Shown here: positions 10,765 through 21,618 of the stretch, piece after piece
Position numbering within the stretch: the first letter of the stretch is position 1
How the letters are laid out: the number at the start of each line of letters is the position of its first letter
Assembly (NCBI GenBank): GCA_963971535.1
Contig: OZ020601.1
Span: forward strand, 22,292,191-22,356,190
Reading direction: 5' to 3'
Length of the DNA: 64,000 nt
Source of the DNA: Notolepis coatsorum
Lineage: Eukaryota; Chordata; Actinopteri; Aulopiformes; Paralepididae
The notes under the pieces: model-generated
The model's input: only the letters and a program-made list of their open reading frames with translations
The model's database searches: none
Told to the model about the DNA's origin: nothing
Translations under genes and position numbers: made by a program

Positions 10765-10943
10765 GTGGGAATCACCCAGAGGTCCCACGACACAATATTA
10801 TCATGATATAATTAAAAAAAAATGATATATATATACAGTATATATACAAATGCTTTTTATATCGATACTTGGTGTCACTGTATCAATATAATTTGGCACG
10901 CAAAATATTGTGATATATTGCTGTATACATTTTTCCCCACCCA
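10760..10943. mobile_element. Short hAT-like MITE
   Basis: Starts TAGGGGTGGGAATCACCCAG and ends ttttccccaccc, the complementary terminus. The interior is AT-rich with gatatatcg-type words seen in this fish MITE family. No open frame. Confidence 0.65.
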
Positions 10944-11103
10944 TAATATATGTATATACACACACACACTATCAAAAAGTTGGTTCAAATAAAATATCCC
11001 GGCTCCAGACAATATTTGTCACACAATTTGTCTTTTTGATTTGAGGGATCCTTGCTAAAAGAAAATATTGTGTAAATATTGGCCAATATATCCGTATATA
11101 ATT

Positions 11104-11700
11104 TTCAAGTTTCTTTAATAGTTGTCATACAGAAGTACAGAATACTTTCATACAAAATGCTTCTTACTGTTACGCTCCAGAGACTGTGCTAGACAAGATA
11201 GTATCAAATAACATAGTATAGCATGTAATTTTAGAAGAAGAAAATGAGGTCACAGTGTTCGGTATAGACATATGTACAATGTTCTGAGTTACCATATAAT
11301 ATACAATACTATGCAGTGTACTAATGTACAGTACTATATAGTGCAAAGCAGAAATGGGATGAGGTACAATTTAGGTACAATTTACAGTAAGGTGTACGAG
11401 TTGTAGTGCAATCCTTCATCAATAAATATAAAGTGTAGGGAGTGGGTGCTACAGTGTGTTTGTTTAAAGTGGGTGTGTGCTATAAAGTGTGTGGAGTGGG
11501 TGCTACAGTGTGTTTGTTTAAAGTGAGTGTGTGCGTGTGGATGTGTGTGCTTGTTGTTGTGTAGTGTTCATTCATTGTTCGTTTAGCAGCCTGATGGCCT
11601 GGGGATAGAAGCTTCTTCTGAGTCTTTCTGTGCTCGCCTTGAGACTCCGGTATCGCTTGCCTGACCGCAGCAGTTCAAAGAGGCAGTTGTTCGGGTGTTC
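11104..11700 (-). mobile_element. Rex1/CR1-like LINE, 3' end
   Basis: Read on the minus strand, this is the last part of an ORF2 (words for LLRSGKRYRSLKAS, SFYPQAIRLL and a stop) followed by the 3' untranslated region ending near 11104. The same family appears at 24957-26579 and, also minus, at 24070-24848. The copy is 5' truncated and lies 3' of a USP45 exon in the same transcriptional direction. Confidence 0.7.
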
Positions 11701-11822
11701 CCCCCCTTCTCTCAACATCTGTATTATTTAACCCCCATAAAATGTAATATCGGACTCTGGCTCCATTTTCTAATCCCACTAGTTTGAGAAATGGGACATG
11801 GTATGATGAGGAAGATAGTTAC

Positions 11823-11953
11823 TTCTGGCAGAGCTGGTTGAAGAGGATCTTGGGGTTGACGGGGCTCTTCCCCGGCTCCTTCATGCTGTGGAGGAAGAGG
11901 AACATGGCTGAGGTCAGAGGCTCGGGGCTGGGCAACGCCACAGTCAGCGGACC
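11823..11953 (-). CDS. usp45: USP45 exon, start of peptidase region (fragment 3 of 3 seen)
   Basis: A 131-bp exon with acceptor cttccag and donor gtaact. It begins in phase 0 and ends with two bases of a lysine codon. It encodes GPLTVALPSPEPLT followed by SAMFLFLHSMKE and PKILFNQLCQ. These correspond to the segment of ubiquitin-specific protease 45 that follows the Cys box and precedes the QQQDSQE region. The FLFLHSMKE wording fits USP45 better than its relative USP16. USP45 is a nuclear/cytoplasmic deubiquitinase known to act on ERCC1 in DNA repair (family knowledge). The following exon was not found in the 11.8 kb to the left, so the next intron is long or leaves the window. No frameshift or stop is seen. 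Confidence 0.85.
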
Positions 11954-11989
11954 CTGGAAGACAAAGAGAAACAGTCAAGCATCACAACC

Positions 11990-12685
11990 AAGATAGAAAC
12001 GTAAGTTAGTAGTAGTAGTAGTTTTATTCAGTCATCACACACAATACAATATGCACAATCATTCAACAACCTTTGATTTTTAATCAAAACTGAAAATGTA
12101 CAGGCTGAAGCATAATTCTTATCCATGCCTGTCCTATATTCTGAACAAAATTAAGACTCCAAAACAGTAGTAAAAAAAAGGATATAAAAAAATTATAAAA
12201 ATAACTATTCACATTTGTAATCTTCAAAAAAAATATTAGGGAATTACTCATTCTTAAATGTATATCACAATTGTTCCACAAGTTAACCACAATCATATAA
12301 ATAAATACATCTAATTTGAATCCCCTTTTTGAATAGTACATTTACAAATGTCTCTCAAATCATATTTTCTTTCATGTATTAAAAAAAAAGAAAAAACGAA
12401 ATCTTAATGCTAAAATGTATCTCTTCACCTAAGCATTTTAATACATTCTGCCACTTATTACATACACACAAGATACAAGATACTGTACAAGAGTTTTATT
12501 TGTCACGGCATACAGGTATACAGTGAAATGCGGGAATGACACTGATTATTGTACTGTAAATGAGTTATTTTATGCTCATTTTATGTTTATTTTACTGCTG
12601 TGTAGCACTATGGGCTGCATTTCTTATATGAAAGGTGCTATATAAAATAACGTTTATTATTATTATTATAATAGTGCATTTTCTT
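11990..12685. other. Retroelement 3'-end fragments, AT-rich
   Basis: Around 12015-12070 a (gta)n run and gttttattcagtcatcaca resemble a reversed LINE tail. At 12484-12540 gagttttatttgtcacggca and tacagtgaaatgcggg match the reverse of the Rex1-like 3' end seen at 26490-26575. At 12590-12670 aaaggtgctatataaaata and a (tta)n tail form another, plus-strand, tail. No exon was recognised. Confidence 0.5.
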
Positions 12686-12689
12686 TTTT

Positions 12690-13115
12690 TTCTTTTTTTA
12701 TCTACTTTTTCTCCCCATTTTCTAGTTTTCTCCCTTCCCCAATTTCGTATTGTCCAATTCTACCCTCCCCTGTCTCGAACGTTGTTAGGCCATGCCTCCC
12801 ACACGGTACACGAGGAGGCAGCCGTCGCATCTTTTCACCTGCACAGTGCGATCTCTCAGCGGCGAGGGTCTGCATGGGAGGGACACGCCGCCCCCGTTGC
12901 TTCCTGATTCTACTGCGCAGGCGCACCAACCGACCTGTAGGAGTCGCTGTCCACAACGTCCGATTCCCACCCACCAGCTTCCCACCCCCTAATACTGCCA
13001 ATTGTATTAGTATGAACGACCAGCCAAGCTGGTAGCAACGCCGAGAGCTGGGCTCGAACCCAGCATCTCCTGCGTTGGTGGCGAGCGCCTTGCCCACTGC
13101 GCCACCTAGACGCCC
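12690..13115 (-). mobile_element. tRNA-derived SINE, full length
   Basis: On the minus strand it starts with a tRNA-like head containing an A box (tggcgcagtgg) and a B box (gggttcgagcccagc). A body shared with 4583-5545 and 16283-16758 follows (gctcctacaggtcggttgg is the diagnostic type of block), with a poly-purine tail near 12690. The RNA polymerase III promoter boxes are intact to the eye. The element lies in the USP45 intron between 11953 and 13535. Confidence 0.8.
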
Positions 13116-13450
13116 ATATAGTGACAATTCTAAGGTGCGAGATTCTACCAATTTATTTTCTTCTTTCCAGAACATTGGGTTTGAACTATGAACTGAACTA
13201 TGAGAACTGAGCAGAAATGCACCAAAATAAGGACTATTCTTTTTTGTATTATTCTTTGTCAAGTGTTCGTAGCGAGTCCTTGTCTGGGCCACCGTTCATA
13301 AAAAGGAGCCACACAGAGTGAACTCTTCCAAGTTCCAGTTCAGACTGAGTATTTAAGAAATTCCTTCAAAAAATAAAGTAATTTGTAAATTAATAGGGGA
13401 CCAAAGTATGAGAAAGAGGTTATTTCACAGAAAAATGGAATGGACTATTC

Positions 13451-13452
<2 letters not shown>

Positions 13453-13502
<50 letters not shown>
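13453..13502. repeat. (GT)n microsatellite
   Basis: About 22 GT units followed by a cgcgcgcg stretch and a G run, 30 bp from the donor site of a USP45 exon. Confidence 0.9.
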
Positions 13503-13503
<1 letters not shown>

Positions 13504-13534
13504 TTGGGGGGGGGTATATAGACAGTAGACATAC

Positions 13535-13630
13535 CAGGTTGGACTCCAAAGGGGGGCAGATCCTCAGTTTATGTCCCTTCTCCTTCACTTCTTGGATGAG
13601 ATCGTTTAGCATGTGTGTCTGGGACAGGTT
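13535..13630 (-). CDS. usp45: USP45 exon after the Cys box (fragment 2 of 3 seen)
   Basis: A 96-bp exon (32 codons, phase 0 at both ends) with acceptor acaatatag and donor gtatgt. It encodes NLSQTHMLNDLIQEVKEK and continues to PPLESNL. NLSQTHML directly continues the NTCFFNAVMQ box of the exon at 17966-18117, as in USP45 and USP16, where this helix follows the catalytic cysteine. The reading frame continues cleanly into 11823-11953 across a 1,581-bp intron. The intron on the other side is 4,335 bp and full of SINEs and minisatellites. No disabling change is visible. Confidence 0.85.
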
Positions 13631-13734
13631 CTATATTGTCGACAGAATAAAATCATCATCATTCATATTATCATAATAACCATTTTAAGTGCAAGTGTAA
13701 AATTACTGTTTCATCTTGTGACCACATGCCAAAA

Positions 13735-13764
13735 AACAAATTGCATATACTGTATATATATATA

Positions 13765-13802
<38 letters not shown>

Positions 13803-13805
13803 TTT
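13735..13805. repeat. (AT)n run
   Basis: Alternating TA with short 'ctgta' interruptions; no other content. Confidence 0.85.
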
Positions 13806-13867
13806 TTACATCCAAATTCCATTATTCTTTGTTTGTGTGAAGTGGCAATCGGGCTTGAGGACTAAAC

Positions 13868-14235
13868 GCTGTGGGGCGGCGTGGCTCAGGGGTAGAGCGG
13901 GGCGTCCAATGATCGAAGGGTTGGTGGTTCGAATCCTGCTCAAGCCCATGTCCATCCCATTGCCGTTGTGTCCTTGGGCAAGACACTTAACCTACTTGCC
14001 TCGTATGAATGTGTATGCATGTGAATGAATGTTGGTGGTGGTCGGAGGGGCCGTAGGCGTTGATTATTCGCCACGCTTCCGTGAGTCTGCCTCAGGGCAG
14101 CTCTGGCTGCAATTGTAGCTTACTTATGACTGTGTATGAACGAATAATGGACTCTGTGAAGCGCTCTGAGTCAGAGCAACAGTCAGTCAGAGAAGAGCGC
14201 TATATAAATCCAATCCATTATTATTATTAAAGCCA
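13868..14235 (+). mobile_element. tRNA-derived SINE with L2-type tail
   Basis: The head contains gcgtggctcaggggtagagc (A box region) and ggttcgaatcct (B box). Then come gtgtccttgggcaagacact, a body with cgccacgcttccgtgag, and a 3' end gcgctatataaatccaatcc with (tta)n. The tail resembles L2-clade LINE ends, the usual partner for retrotransposition of such SINEs. Confidence 0.75.
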
Positions 14236-14276
14236 CATGTAGAGGATCACCCCACTGTGTGTTGACAGATGTTTAG

Positions 14277-14580
14277 GTTAAAGGAACACGCCAACAATGG
14301 ACTTATCGTCTTCTCCAGAGACAAGAAGATAGATAGATCCGGCTGCATGCTAGCCTAGCTTAGCACAAATAAAAGGAAGCGGATAAGGACCAGCTAGCCT
14401 AGCCGTCGGCCAAAAGCACCTCTCTCCGAGTTTGAATCTAGGCTAGTGGTCCGTATGCGCTTCCATTGATTTGTGCTAGGCTAGGCTAGCTTTCAGCCGG
14501 ATAGCTTTCTACTGAACAGAGAGGAAACTGGTATCTTCCTTCTTGTCCGACACTGGAGAAGACGGCAAGTGCATTTCCCA
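14277..14580. mobile_element. Foldback MITE
   Basis: It begins ttaaaggaacacgccaac, a terminus also seen at 51853 (ttaaaggaacacggccac). About 14310-14405 and 14437-14577 are imperfect inverted copies (agcacaaat/atttgtgct, ctagcctag/ctaggctag, cttctccag/ctggagaag). No open frame. Confidence 0.65.
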
Positions 14581-14582
14581 TA

Positions 14583-14775
14583 ATGAAACATCCCTTTCTC
14601 TTCTCCATAATGCTCTTCTCCATCCTTTTCTCCCATCCCTCTCTCTTCTCCATCCTTTTCTCTTCTCCATCCTTTTCTCCCATCCCTCTCTTCTCCATCC
14701 TTTTCTCTTCTCCATCCTTTTCTCTTCTCAATCTTTTTCTCCCATCCCTTCCTCTTCTCCATCCTTTTCCAACAT
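14583..14775. repeat. Pyrimidine-rich minisatellite
   Basis: Variants of cttctccatccttttctc and ccatccctct repeat with irregular periods of 15-31 bp. The basic 'MEKRKGW'-like minus-strand frames are artefacts of this array. Confidence 0.9.
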
Positions 14776-14789
14776 TTTGAAGTTTTAGC

Positions 14790-16267
14790 AATTTCAAATT
14801 GACATCAGAGATCCTCCAGAGATGATAAATGATGTCACTGACCCCTCCTGCATTCGGGGGGCGTACATACTGTAAAAAAAAATTAAAAATTCCCTTCAAT
14901 AAAACGTGAGCAATTTAAAAACAACCCCACTTCCCCCACAATCCCTCTTCCTTGCAGATGCTGCTTTTCCGTAGTCATTGGTTAATATTATAATCAAGCT
15001 CTGCGCATCATTAAGTCCCACCCAGATCGTTTCCCCGCCGTTTCACTTGGCGACAGGTCAGATCACGGAAGACGAACATGTTCTTAATGCCGTTTCCTTG
15101 AGACGTAAGATGATTTGTTTTGCTAAACAGGGAGCAGTGATTAGATCCTGTATCTCATGAAACGACAAGGTGTTCAGACATAGTGAAGATACTAGACATT
15201 ACTCTTTAATGTACCGGAACATTGGAAGAAAAAAACAAAAGATTTGTTTAGTCACATCCTGGCAATGAAGACAGTTTCTATGGAAAGAACACAATGGAGC
15301 CGGCATTGTGGGGAAAACGCACAGCTCATCCTCTTAACAAGTCTGTGTTTTCACCAGCAACACTGGCATTTTCAAGGAGACGATACAAATGGACAGAAAA
15401 ACAGCGTGGGTGGTGTGGGGGGCATGTAAAACACGCTCAGTCACATTTCAATCAACAAGGAGGCCCCGAGGGTGAATAACAACATGGTAGGACTGGGCGA
15501 TTGTTCAGAGTTTTATGATTTTGGCCTCCCAACAATCATGAAAGCAAGATAAAACGATTATTGTGCCGCATGCTGTGTTGCTCTAATTTCTGAAGCCTTG
15601 CAGTGTGGAGGACATGCTATGTACCAACCAAGCGGGCAGGTGTACCGAGACAGAGCCTAGAATCCACACGCTCAGCGATACATGGAGTATGCTTCAAAAT
15701 TACCTAGATCTAAATGTGTTACAGCTGAGCCGTTTTACGTTCTGCTTTCATCCTTCCGCTCTTATCCGGCGAGTTGTGGACATTTAAGCACCACTTGAAG
15801 CAAAGGTCTCGTCCTTCGCAGGCCTACAGACGGGCTCGCCATCGCCACGGCAAGACTCCATTGTCCGACGAGGGCGGTGGAAGATGCAGGGTGTTTTGAA
15901 GGAAGAGACCCACTTCACTGACCTTGCCTCATATTGAACTTGTGCTCCTGCAAAGACCTCACCAGTATGGCTTTTCATTACCAACGGCTTCACAACAATA
16001 GCAGACTAGAGTGTGACGTATTCCAGAGATGCTGACAGTGTTTCACCTTCAGGAAGAGGCCGCGGGTTGCCATCAATGGCTCTGGGGCCTCGTTTATGAA
16101 AACATCTTCTCTTACTTGATCCTAGTTTACGTTGTATAATCCTTTCAAGGAACACGATAACAAGGACATAAAGTATCCATAGATGAGGAATCGCACTAGG
16201 GGCCATTAGGGGCAGAGCAATTAACCGCGAGCGAGTGAACTATTGACTTACTGAATTGGTGAGTTAG
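14790..16267. other. USP45 intron sequence, no feature recognised
   Basis: Moderately unique sequence. A possible MITE fragment lies at 15490-15570 (actgggcgattgttcag, then aaacgattattgtgcc). Short frames at 15784-16206 have no recognisable motif and no framed splice sites. Confidence 0.4.
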
Positions 16268-16282
16268 AAACATCACTGGTCA

Positions 16283-16758
16283 CTAGAAACATCACCAAGG
16301 AGCGGCTGGGTAGCGCAGTGGAGAATGCACTTGCCTACCACCGCAGAGACTCTGGGATCGAATCCAGCTGTCAGCGGTACCTCCGGCTTGGTCAGTCGTC
16401 CCTACTAACATAATTGGTAGTGTTAGCGGGTGGGAAGCCGGCGGGGTATGTGTCCTGGTCATTGTAAACTGCGGTTCCTACTGGTCGGTCGGGGCACCTG
16501 TTCAGCAGGGAGGGGATCGGGGGGAAATAGCGTGAACCTCTGCACGCGTTACATTCCCCCAGTGAGAGTCCTCGCTGTCAGGTGAAAAGAAGCGGCGGGC
16601 TGACTCCACATGTATCGGAGGAGGCATGTGGTAGTTCTACACCCTCCCTAGGCCGACAGTAGGGCAATGCGCGCAAAAACCAGGAAGGGAATTGGCATAA
16701 CGACTAAATTGGGATGGGAACAAAAATACAGAAAAAGTTTAAAAAAATAAAAGAAAAT
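16283..16758 (+). mobile_element. tRNA-derived SINE with 15-bp target duplication
   Basis: The head has gggtagcgcagtgg (A box) and gggatcgaatccagc (B box). The body matches the copies at 4583-5545 and 12690-13115 and ends in an A-rich tail. The string aaacatcactggtca flanks it at 16268-16282 and 16759-16773, a clean target-site duplication. It preserves the uninterrupted sequence that was broken by the Harbinger MITE at 4650. Confidence 0.85.
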
Positions 16759-16884
16759 AAACATCACTGGTCATATAGATGTGCTCTGCATCTCAAAACA
16801 GATTAATTGATTGATGATTATACCTCCACTACAATGTATGTACTTTGGATAATGGAATACAGTACATGAGGATTGGTCGTAAGC

Positions 16885-17128
16885 ATAACATTTGGTAAAT
16901 AGTAAGTTGTGCATTTATAGTGCTTTTATCCAAAGTGCTTTACAATTTTGTTCCCCACATTCACCCTTTCACTCACATTCACACACCGACGGCGAAGGCA
17001 ACCATGCAAGGTGCCAACCTGCTCATCGGGAGCAGTTAGGGGTTAAGTGTCTTGCTCAAGGACACTTCGACACGGGAATCGAACCCGGAACCTTCCGATC
17101 ACCAGATGACTGCTCTACCTCCTGAACC
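16885..17128 (-). mobile_element. tRNA-derived SINE (second family), minus strand
   Basis: On the minus strand the head (with ggttcgattccc-type B box) lies near 17080-17120. It is followed by gtccttgagcaagacactta, a block with accttgcatggttgccttc, and the end near 16890 (aagcactttggataaaagca). Same family as 18528-18775 and 24165-24413. Confidence 0.75.
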
Positions 17129-17135
17129 CACATTT

Positions 17136-17505
17136 GCCAGCTGTACAGGTATCTACCTTGTATATAACCATACCAGCTGTACTGGTATCTGCCCTGTATA
17201 TAACCATACCAGCTGTAATGGTATCTGCCCTGTATATAACCATAACAGCTGTACTGGTATCTGCCTTGTATATAACCATACCAGGTGTACTGGTATCTGC
17301 CCTGTATATAACCATAACAGCTGTAATGGTATCTGCCTTGTATATAACCATACCAGCTGTACTGGTATCTGCCCTGTATATAACCATAACAGCTGTACTG
17401 GTATCTGCCTTGTATATAACCATACCAGGTGTACTGGTATCTGCCCTGTAACCATACCAGCTGTACTGGTATCTGCCTTGTATATAACCATACCAGCTGT
17501 ACTGG
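17136..17505. repeat. 36-bp minisatellite, about 10 copies
   Basis: Unit accagctgtactggtatctg, cc(t/c)tgtatataaccat. One copy near 17445 has lost 'tatat'. Because 36 is divisible by three, long repetitive frames (127-177 residues) exist on both strands. They are not genes. Confidence 0.95.
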
Positions 17506-17965
17506 TGAGTTTGAATATGGCCACCAGTGAGGTCATCGGGGACCATGTGTTGTTTTATTTACAGCTCAATGAAATGATAAGATAGCAGTCCCTATAAGAC
17601 AAGGTATTGCCATCTTTTCATCTACATAACTGCATGGTGCTGTAGTTAACACAACACAAGGATTCAATGTCCCTGATGACATCACTGGTGATCATATTCA
17701 AACTAATTTACTCTCAAACTAAATTAATGTGTACTAAACTGTTTAGAGTGCCCCTCTAATGCTCAATGCAGTCATATTTATTGATTTATAATTATTTTGT
17801 GCTAGATATAATTTATCTTCATGTTTTGAAGGTGTGAGGTGAGTACCCTGGGATTGGGGGATGGGATATCTTGGGTGGGGAGGGTAGTTGAACTGGACTT
17901 GAGTATTGAGTATTGATTATTGCGATTATTAGATGAATAGATAATTTCATTGACACGACACCAAC
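17506..17965. other. USP45 intron, no other feature
   Basis: Nothing beyond the donor site (gttggt at 17960-17965) of the exon that follows on the minus strand. Confidence 0.5.
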
Positions 17966-18117
17966 CTGCATGACAGCGTTGAAGAAACAGGTGTTGCCCA
18001 GGTTGTTGATGCCCTTGACGGGGACCAGTGTGCTGTTGTTGACCGGACTCTTCCCTCTGGACGGGTCCACGTAGTCCGACGGTTCCTCTCGCAACTTGAT
18101 GATCTTGGATGACGTTC
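17966..18117 (-). CDS. usp45: USP45 exon with catalytic cysteine box (fragment 1 of 3 seen)
   Basis: A 152-bp exon, acceptor tctattccag, donor gttggt. Two bases complete a codon, then 50 codons follow. It encodes SSKIIKLREEPSDYVD, a short linker, then VKGINNLGNTCFFNAVMQ. NLGNTCFFN is the Cys box of ubiquitin-specific proteases; the nucleophile cysteine codon is 17987-17989. The upstream IIKLREE piece corresponds to the end of the linker between the zinc-finger UBP domain and the catalytic domain in USP45. The zinc-finger exons were not found between here and 64000, which implies another very long intron or loss from view. USP16 is the alternative, but the following exons favour USP45. Confidence 0.88.
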
Positions 18118-18299
18118 CTGGAATAGAAAAGGGTCATGAGGTCAGATGTGCCCAGGGGTTGCATTAGTAGTCTGCACTTTACCTGTGAACTTCACCTTAG
18201 AATAGAATTTTATATAACATACATGGGTAATATGAGACCAGGGTTGTTGTGGTATGGAATTCTACACATCTACAAAAAAAAAAAAAAAAAAAAAACTAA

Positions 18300-18486
18300 C
18301 CCCGACTAACCTTAATGTCATGCACTTGTCCTAATAAACTAACCTACACTGTAACACGCAACACTTTGATGAACATTGTTACTCAGCTGATAGAGTTATA
18401 CCCTTCTTGCTGTCTTGTCGCACAGAACTTGTAAGTCGCTTTGGATAAAAGCGTCAGCTAAATGACTAAATGTAAATGTAAATGTG
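18300..18486 (+). mobile_element. L2-type LINE 3' tail
   Basis: Contains ctaataaactaacctacact, acttgtaagtcgctttggat and aaaagcgtcagctaaatgac, ending in (taaatg)n. This is the 3' untranslated end of the L2 family whose coding part is on the minus strand at 21619-22487. A poly-A run of about 22 bp lies just before it. Other solo tails are at 36041-36386 and 63506-63685. Confidence 0.75.
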
Positions 18487-18527
18487 CACATTGTGGTAAT
18501 GAGTGTAAATGCGGTTGAGGTATTGTA

Positions 18528-18775
18528 ATGGCTCAGGAGGTAGAGCAGTTGTCTGGTAATCTCAAGGTCCCCGGTTCGATTCCGGCACCTCCCGGCAGCA
18601 CGTCAAAGTGTCCTTGAGCAAGACACTTAACTCCTAACTGCTCCCGATGAGCAGGTTGGCATCTTGCATGGTTGCCTCCACCGTCGGTGTGTGAATGTGT
18701 GAGTGAATGGGTGAATGTGAAGCATCAATTGTAAAGTGTTTTGGATAAAAAGATGTTATTTAAATGCAGTTCATT
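18528..18775 (+). mobile_element. tRNA-derived SINE (second family), plus strand
   Basis: Head ggctcaggaggtagagcag (A box) and ggttcgattccgg (B box). Then tccttgagcaagacactta, gagcaggttggcatcttgca, and the end aagtgttttggataaaaag. Matches the inverted copies at 16885-17128 and 24165-24413. Confidence 0.8.
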
Positions 18776-19350
18776 TACCATTTATTGTGTTTCTTTATTT
18801 TTAGTCTTCTTTCTTTGGACTAAAATGTCTACTTGCAGTCAGAAATTAGATAGCCAGTTTTGTGTTTTATTGTCATTGAAATATTCATACAATCTAATGT
18901 TCCTAGTTATATACCTTCACTCAAGTTGCAGTATAGAAGTGCACGTAAAAAATGGTTGTCGAATATATTCTATCATAAATTGTATTAATAAGATCCCTTG
19001 ATCTATGATAGCATGTTCATTACTACTGTATATATATTTTTATATTTACATATATATATTTATCCACAGCCGTCTGTATACAACTGCATATAATCCTTTT
19101 GACATATCTGTAGATACTAATATTTAATATATATATATATATATATATCTGTACATATCCCTTACCTACTCTAACTAGTTATACCGCTGGCCAGTAGGAC
19201 TTACTACCATAGTGTCTTTATACCTGTATCACAGTGCATACATTTGATTAGCACTATTACTCAGTAGTACTGCTTCCTGCTTTCCTGCTGTCGGACGCTT
19301 TTTTCTGTCGCTCTGCCCTATCGCTACCTTAATGTTATAATTAATGATTG
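18776..19350. other. AT-rich sequence, nothing recognised
   Basis: Contains tatata runs near 19025-19150. The 86-residue frame at 18741-19001 is AT-driven and has no recognisable domain. Confidence 0.4.
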
Positions 19351-19358
19351 ATTATAAC

Positions 19359-19696
19359 TAGGGATGCTCGATATTGGCTTTTTTACCGATACCGATATAC
19401 CGATATTGTCCAACTCTTCATTTCCGATACCGATATCAACCGATACCGATATATGCAGGGTTCCCCCCCCCCCCCAAAAAACTGAATAATTTCAGGTAAT
19501 TAACATTACATATCTCTTGTCGTAGAATTAACACAACATTATGCATACTTTTGACAATAAAAAAATCAGAATGTGTGCTTACTTGCTTGCCTGCGTAAAT
19601 AAAGGTTAAAAAGATATTTTTTTAACAGATACTGATAATTTCCGATATCACATTTTAATGCCAATATCGGTAGGCCGATAATATCGGACATCCCTA
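19359..19696. mobile_element. hAT MITE with exact 8-bp duplication
   Basis: Termini TAGGGATGCTCGATATTGGC and (other strand) TAGGGATGTCCGATATT. The interior is made of ccgatacc/ggtatcgg words. The target duplication attataac lies at 19351-19358 and 19697-19704. An inverted relative lies at 29810-30085. Confidence 0.9.
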
Positions 19697-20276
19697 ATTA
19701 TAACCCTTCAACTCTAAATACTCAGTATGTTAACTTCCAGTTCCTATGATGGTACTTCTCTGAACTTTTAATCTATATTACTCCGATTTATGACCATAGT
19801 GCATCGTCGAAAAGACTAGCGTAACAGGATCTCTCCGTGGGCGAAGGGAGGTGAAGGGAGTCTCTGTCTTGTCTAAACACAAAAGATTGTGTCTGCACCT
19901 GGAGAGAGGATTGCACTGCTGAAGGCGAGGATATTTCATAAAGAGACAGTACCCTAGACCCCGGTTGTGAAGCGAAGGACAACAAGGCCCACCATCACCA
20001 GCTAAGTGTTTAGCCTAGCCTAGCCTAGCCGAGCCGAACACACACAGTATTTCTCCATGCCGAGACTGCTGTGGGCACCTAAAGAAGATTGCACTGCTAG
20101 AAATGAGTATACGCTTCCAGAGTTCTGACTCGACAATCTAATGGACTCCGGTTGTGAAGCTACCAGCGAAGGACAACAAACCCCACCAGCTAAGTGACAC
20201 TGTCGGTAATGAAAATGCCCTCTGGAATAGGCATGGGGCAAAGCCGAAAAATTAATCTATCCCTGGCAGAATTACG

Positions 20277-21513
20277 ATGCCTGAAACGGCAAATATCAAG
20301 CGCCCAGAAATAAACTCAGCAACTGGCTGGCCCTCTTTATCAACAAGCCAACCAGCTAAAATGGCTAATGTAGCTAATGCTAATGCAAAAATAGTGGAAA
20401 GGGACCCAGGCCTTGAACTGTGCCCTAAGAGAGGGAACCTCTCCCTGATAGAGGGAGGTTTGGAACCTAGCCCTGAGAGGGAGGTTTGCCCTGAGAGAGG
20501 AAGGTTTGGAACCTAGCCCTGAGAGAGGGAGGTTTGCCCTGAGAGAGGGAGGTTCGAAGGGTCAAAGTGACCTACCACTACTGCATGAACCAGGATTATC
20601 ATCTGAGGACCTGACCCCCCGGCCATCAACCCCACACCGCTCGGGAAGAACGAGGCGCCGTGGAACAGTGGACAAGCCACCACAGCTACTGGCTAATGAT
20701 TAAGACACCGAAGCTAATGAACAACAAGCTAACGGTAGGAAACGCCCTGGTACAAAACATTGTACCAACAACGCTGATAATAGGTGATTATGCTGTAGGC
20801 TATATCAACAAAAAGAGAAATACAAAGATATACTGCTACCCTGATGGAACTGTTTGTGAAATAACAAAGCACATTCCAAAGATTCTATCGGAAAACACAA
20901 CAGCCAGGAAATTAATCATCCACGTAGGAGCAAATGACATCTCAAATCGACAGTCTGAAAATCTGAAATGTGATTTTATTGAATTGCTGAAAATGCTGGA
21001 TTCCACAAACATTGAATCGCAGATCAGTGGCCCCTTGCCAACAGTCTCTAAATTGACTGAAAGATTCAGCAGCTAAACAAATGGCTCTCAACTGCTTGTG
21101 TGCTACACAATGTCAATTACATTGCAAACATTGACATGTTCTGGAGACGTGAACAGTTGTTCCAAAGGAATGGATTTTCTCTGAACAGATATGGAGGAAA
21201 AATGTTCACTTCCCACATTTTCTACTCCATCGACAACAGCCTTGCAACAAGCTCTAAGACGGACAGTACAATAACACAACCTAACTCTGATGACGTCAAG
21301 ACGATAGAATCACTATCGGAGGACATACAGAGCAAGCTGATTGCTGAGGGGTCGGAACGACTGGATCGGATCGCGGAGGACATCCACAGGATTACAGCAG
21401 AACTAACAGGGCTCCCCCCCAGCTCCCCCGTATCGACGTCAAGGCAGTATATCGGCGTTCACCGTCGCCCCTCCCCCCCCCGTGTCACTCTCCTCCTCCC
21501 CCCTCCCTCTTGA
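20277..21513 (+). pseudogene. L2 ORF1 with SGNH-hydrolase (esterase) domain, broken
   Basis: Four overlapping frame segments (20277-20516, 20506-20703, 20660-21076, 21100-21513) read as one damaged ORF1. The middle contains TLIIGDYAVGYI, where the usual GDS nucleophile block reads GDY, and later KLIIHVGANDIS, the GxND block of SGNH hydrolases. Such esterase-like ORF1 proteins are known for fish L2/CR1 LINEs, where they bind RNA or lipid; the exact role is debated. The 5' part holds a short purine-rich internal repeat (ctgagagagggaggtttg). Frameshifts and the changed nucleophile block make it a pseudogene. Confidence 0.7.
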
Positions 21514-21618
21514 TCGGGGATCCCCCTCCCCATCACGACACTGGGACGCAGGGCGCCCCTCCCCCCCAGCCCCCCCATCTTTCCTCCCTTGTGTCACTCT
21601 CCTCCTCGCCCCTCCCTC

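Noticed and set aside
13868-13945. tRNA-like sequence with A and B boxes as a possible tRNA gene (also at 18528, 16300, and minus at 13110, 17120, 24390)
   Set aside because: Each is followed by a SINE body and tail shared with other copies; these are SINE heads, not tRNA genes.
14486-14899. 137-codon minus-strand frame rich in M-E-K-R
   Set aside because: Runs through the pyrimidine-rich minisatellite 14583-14775; no domain.
17052-17585. Long repetitive frames on both strands
   Set aside because: The 36-bp minisatellite has a period divisible by three, so frames stay open by chance.
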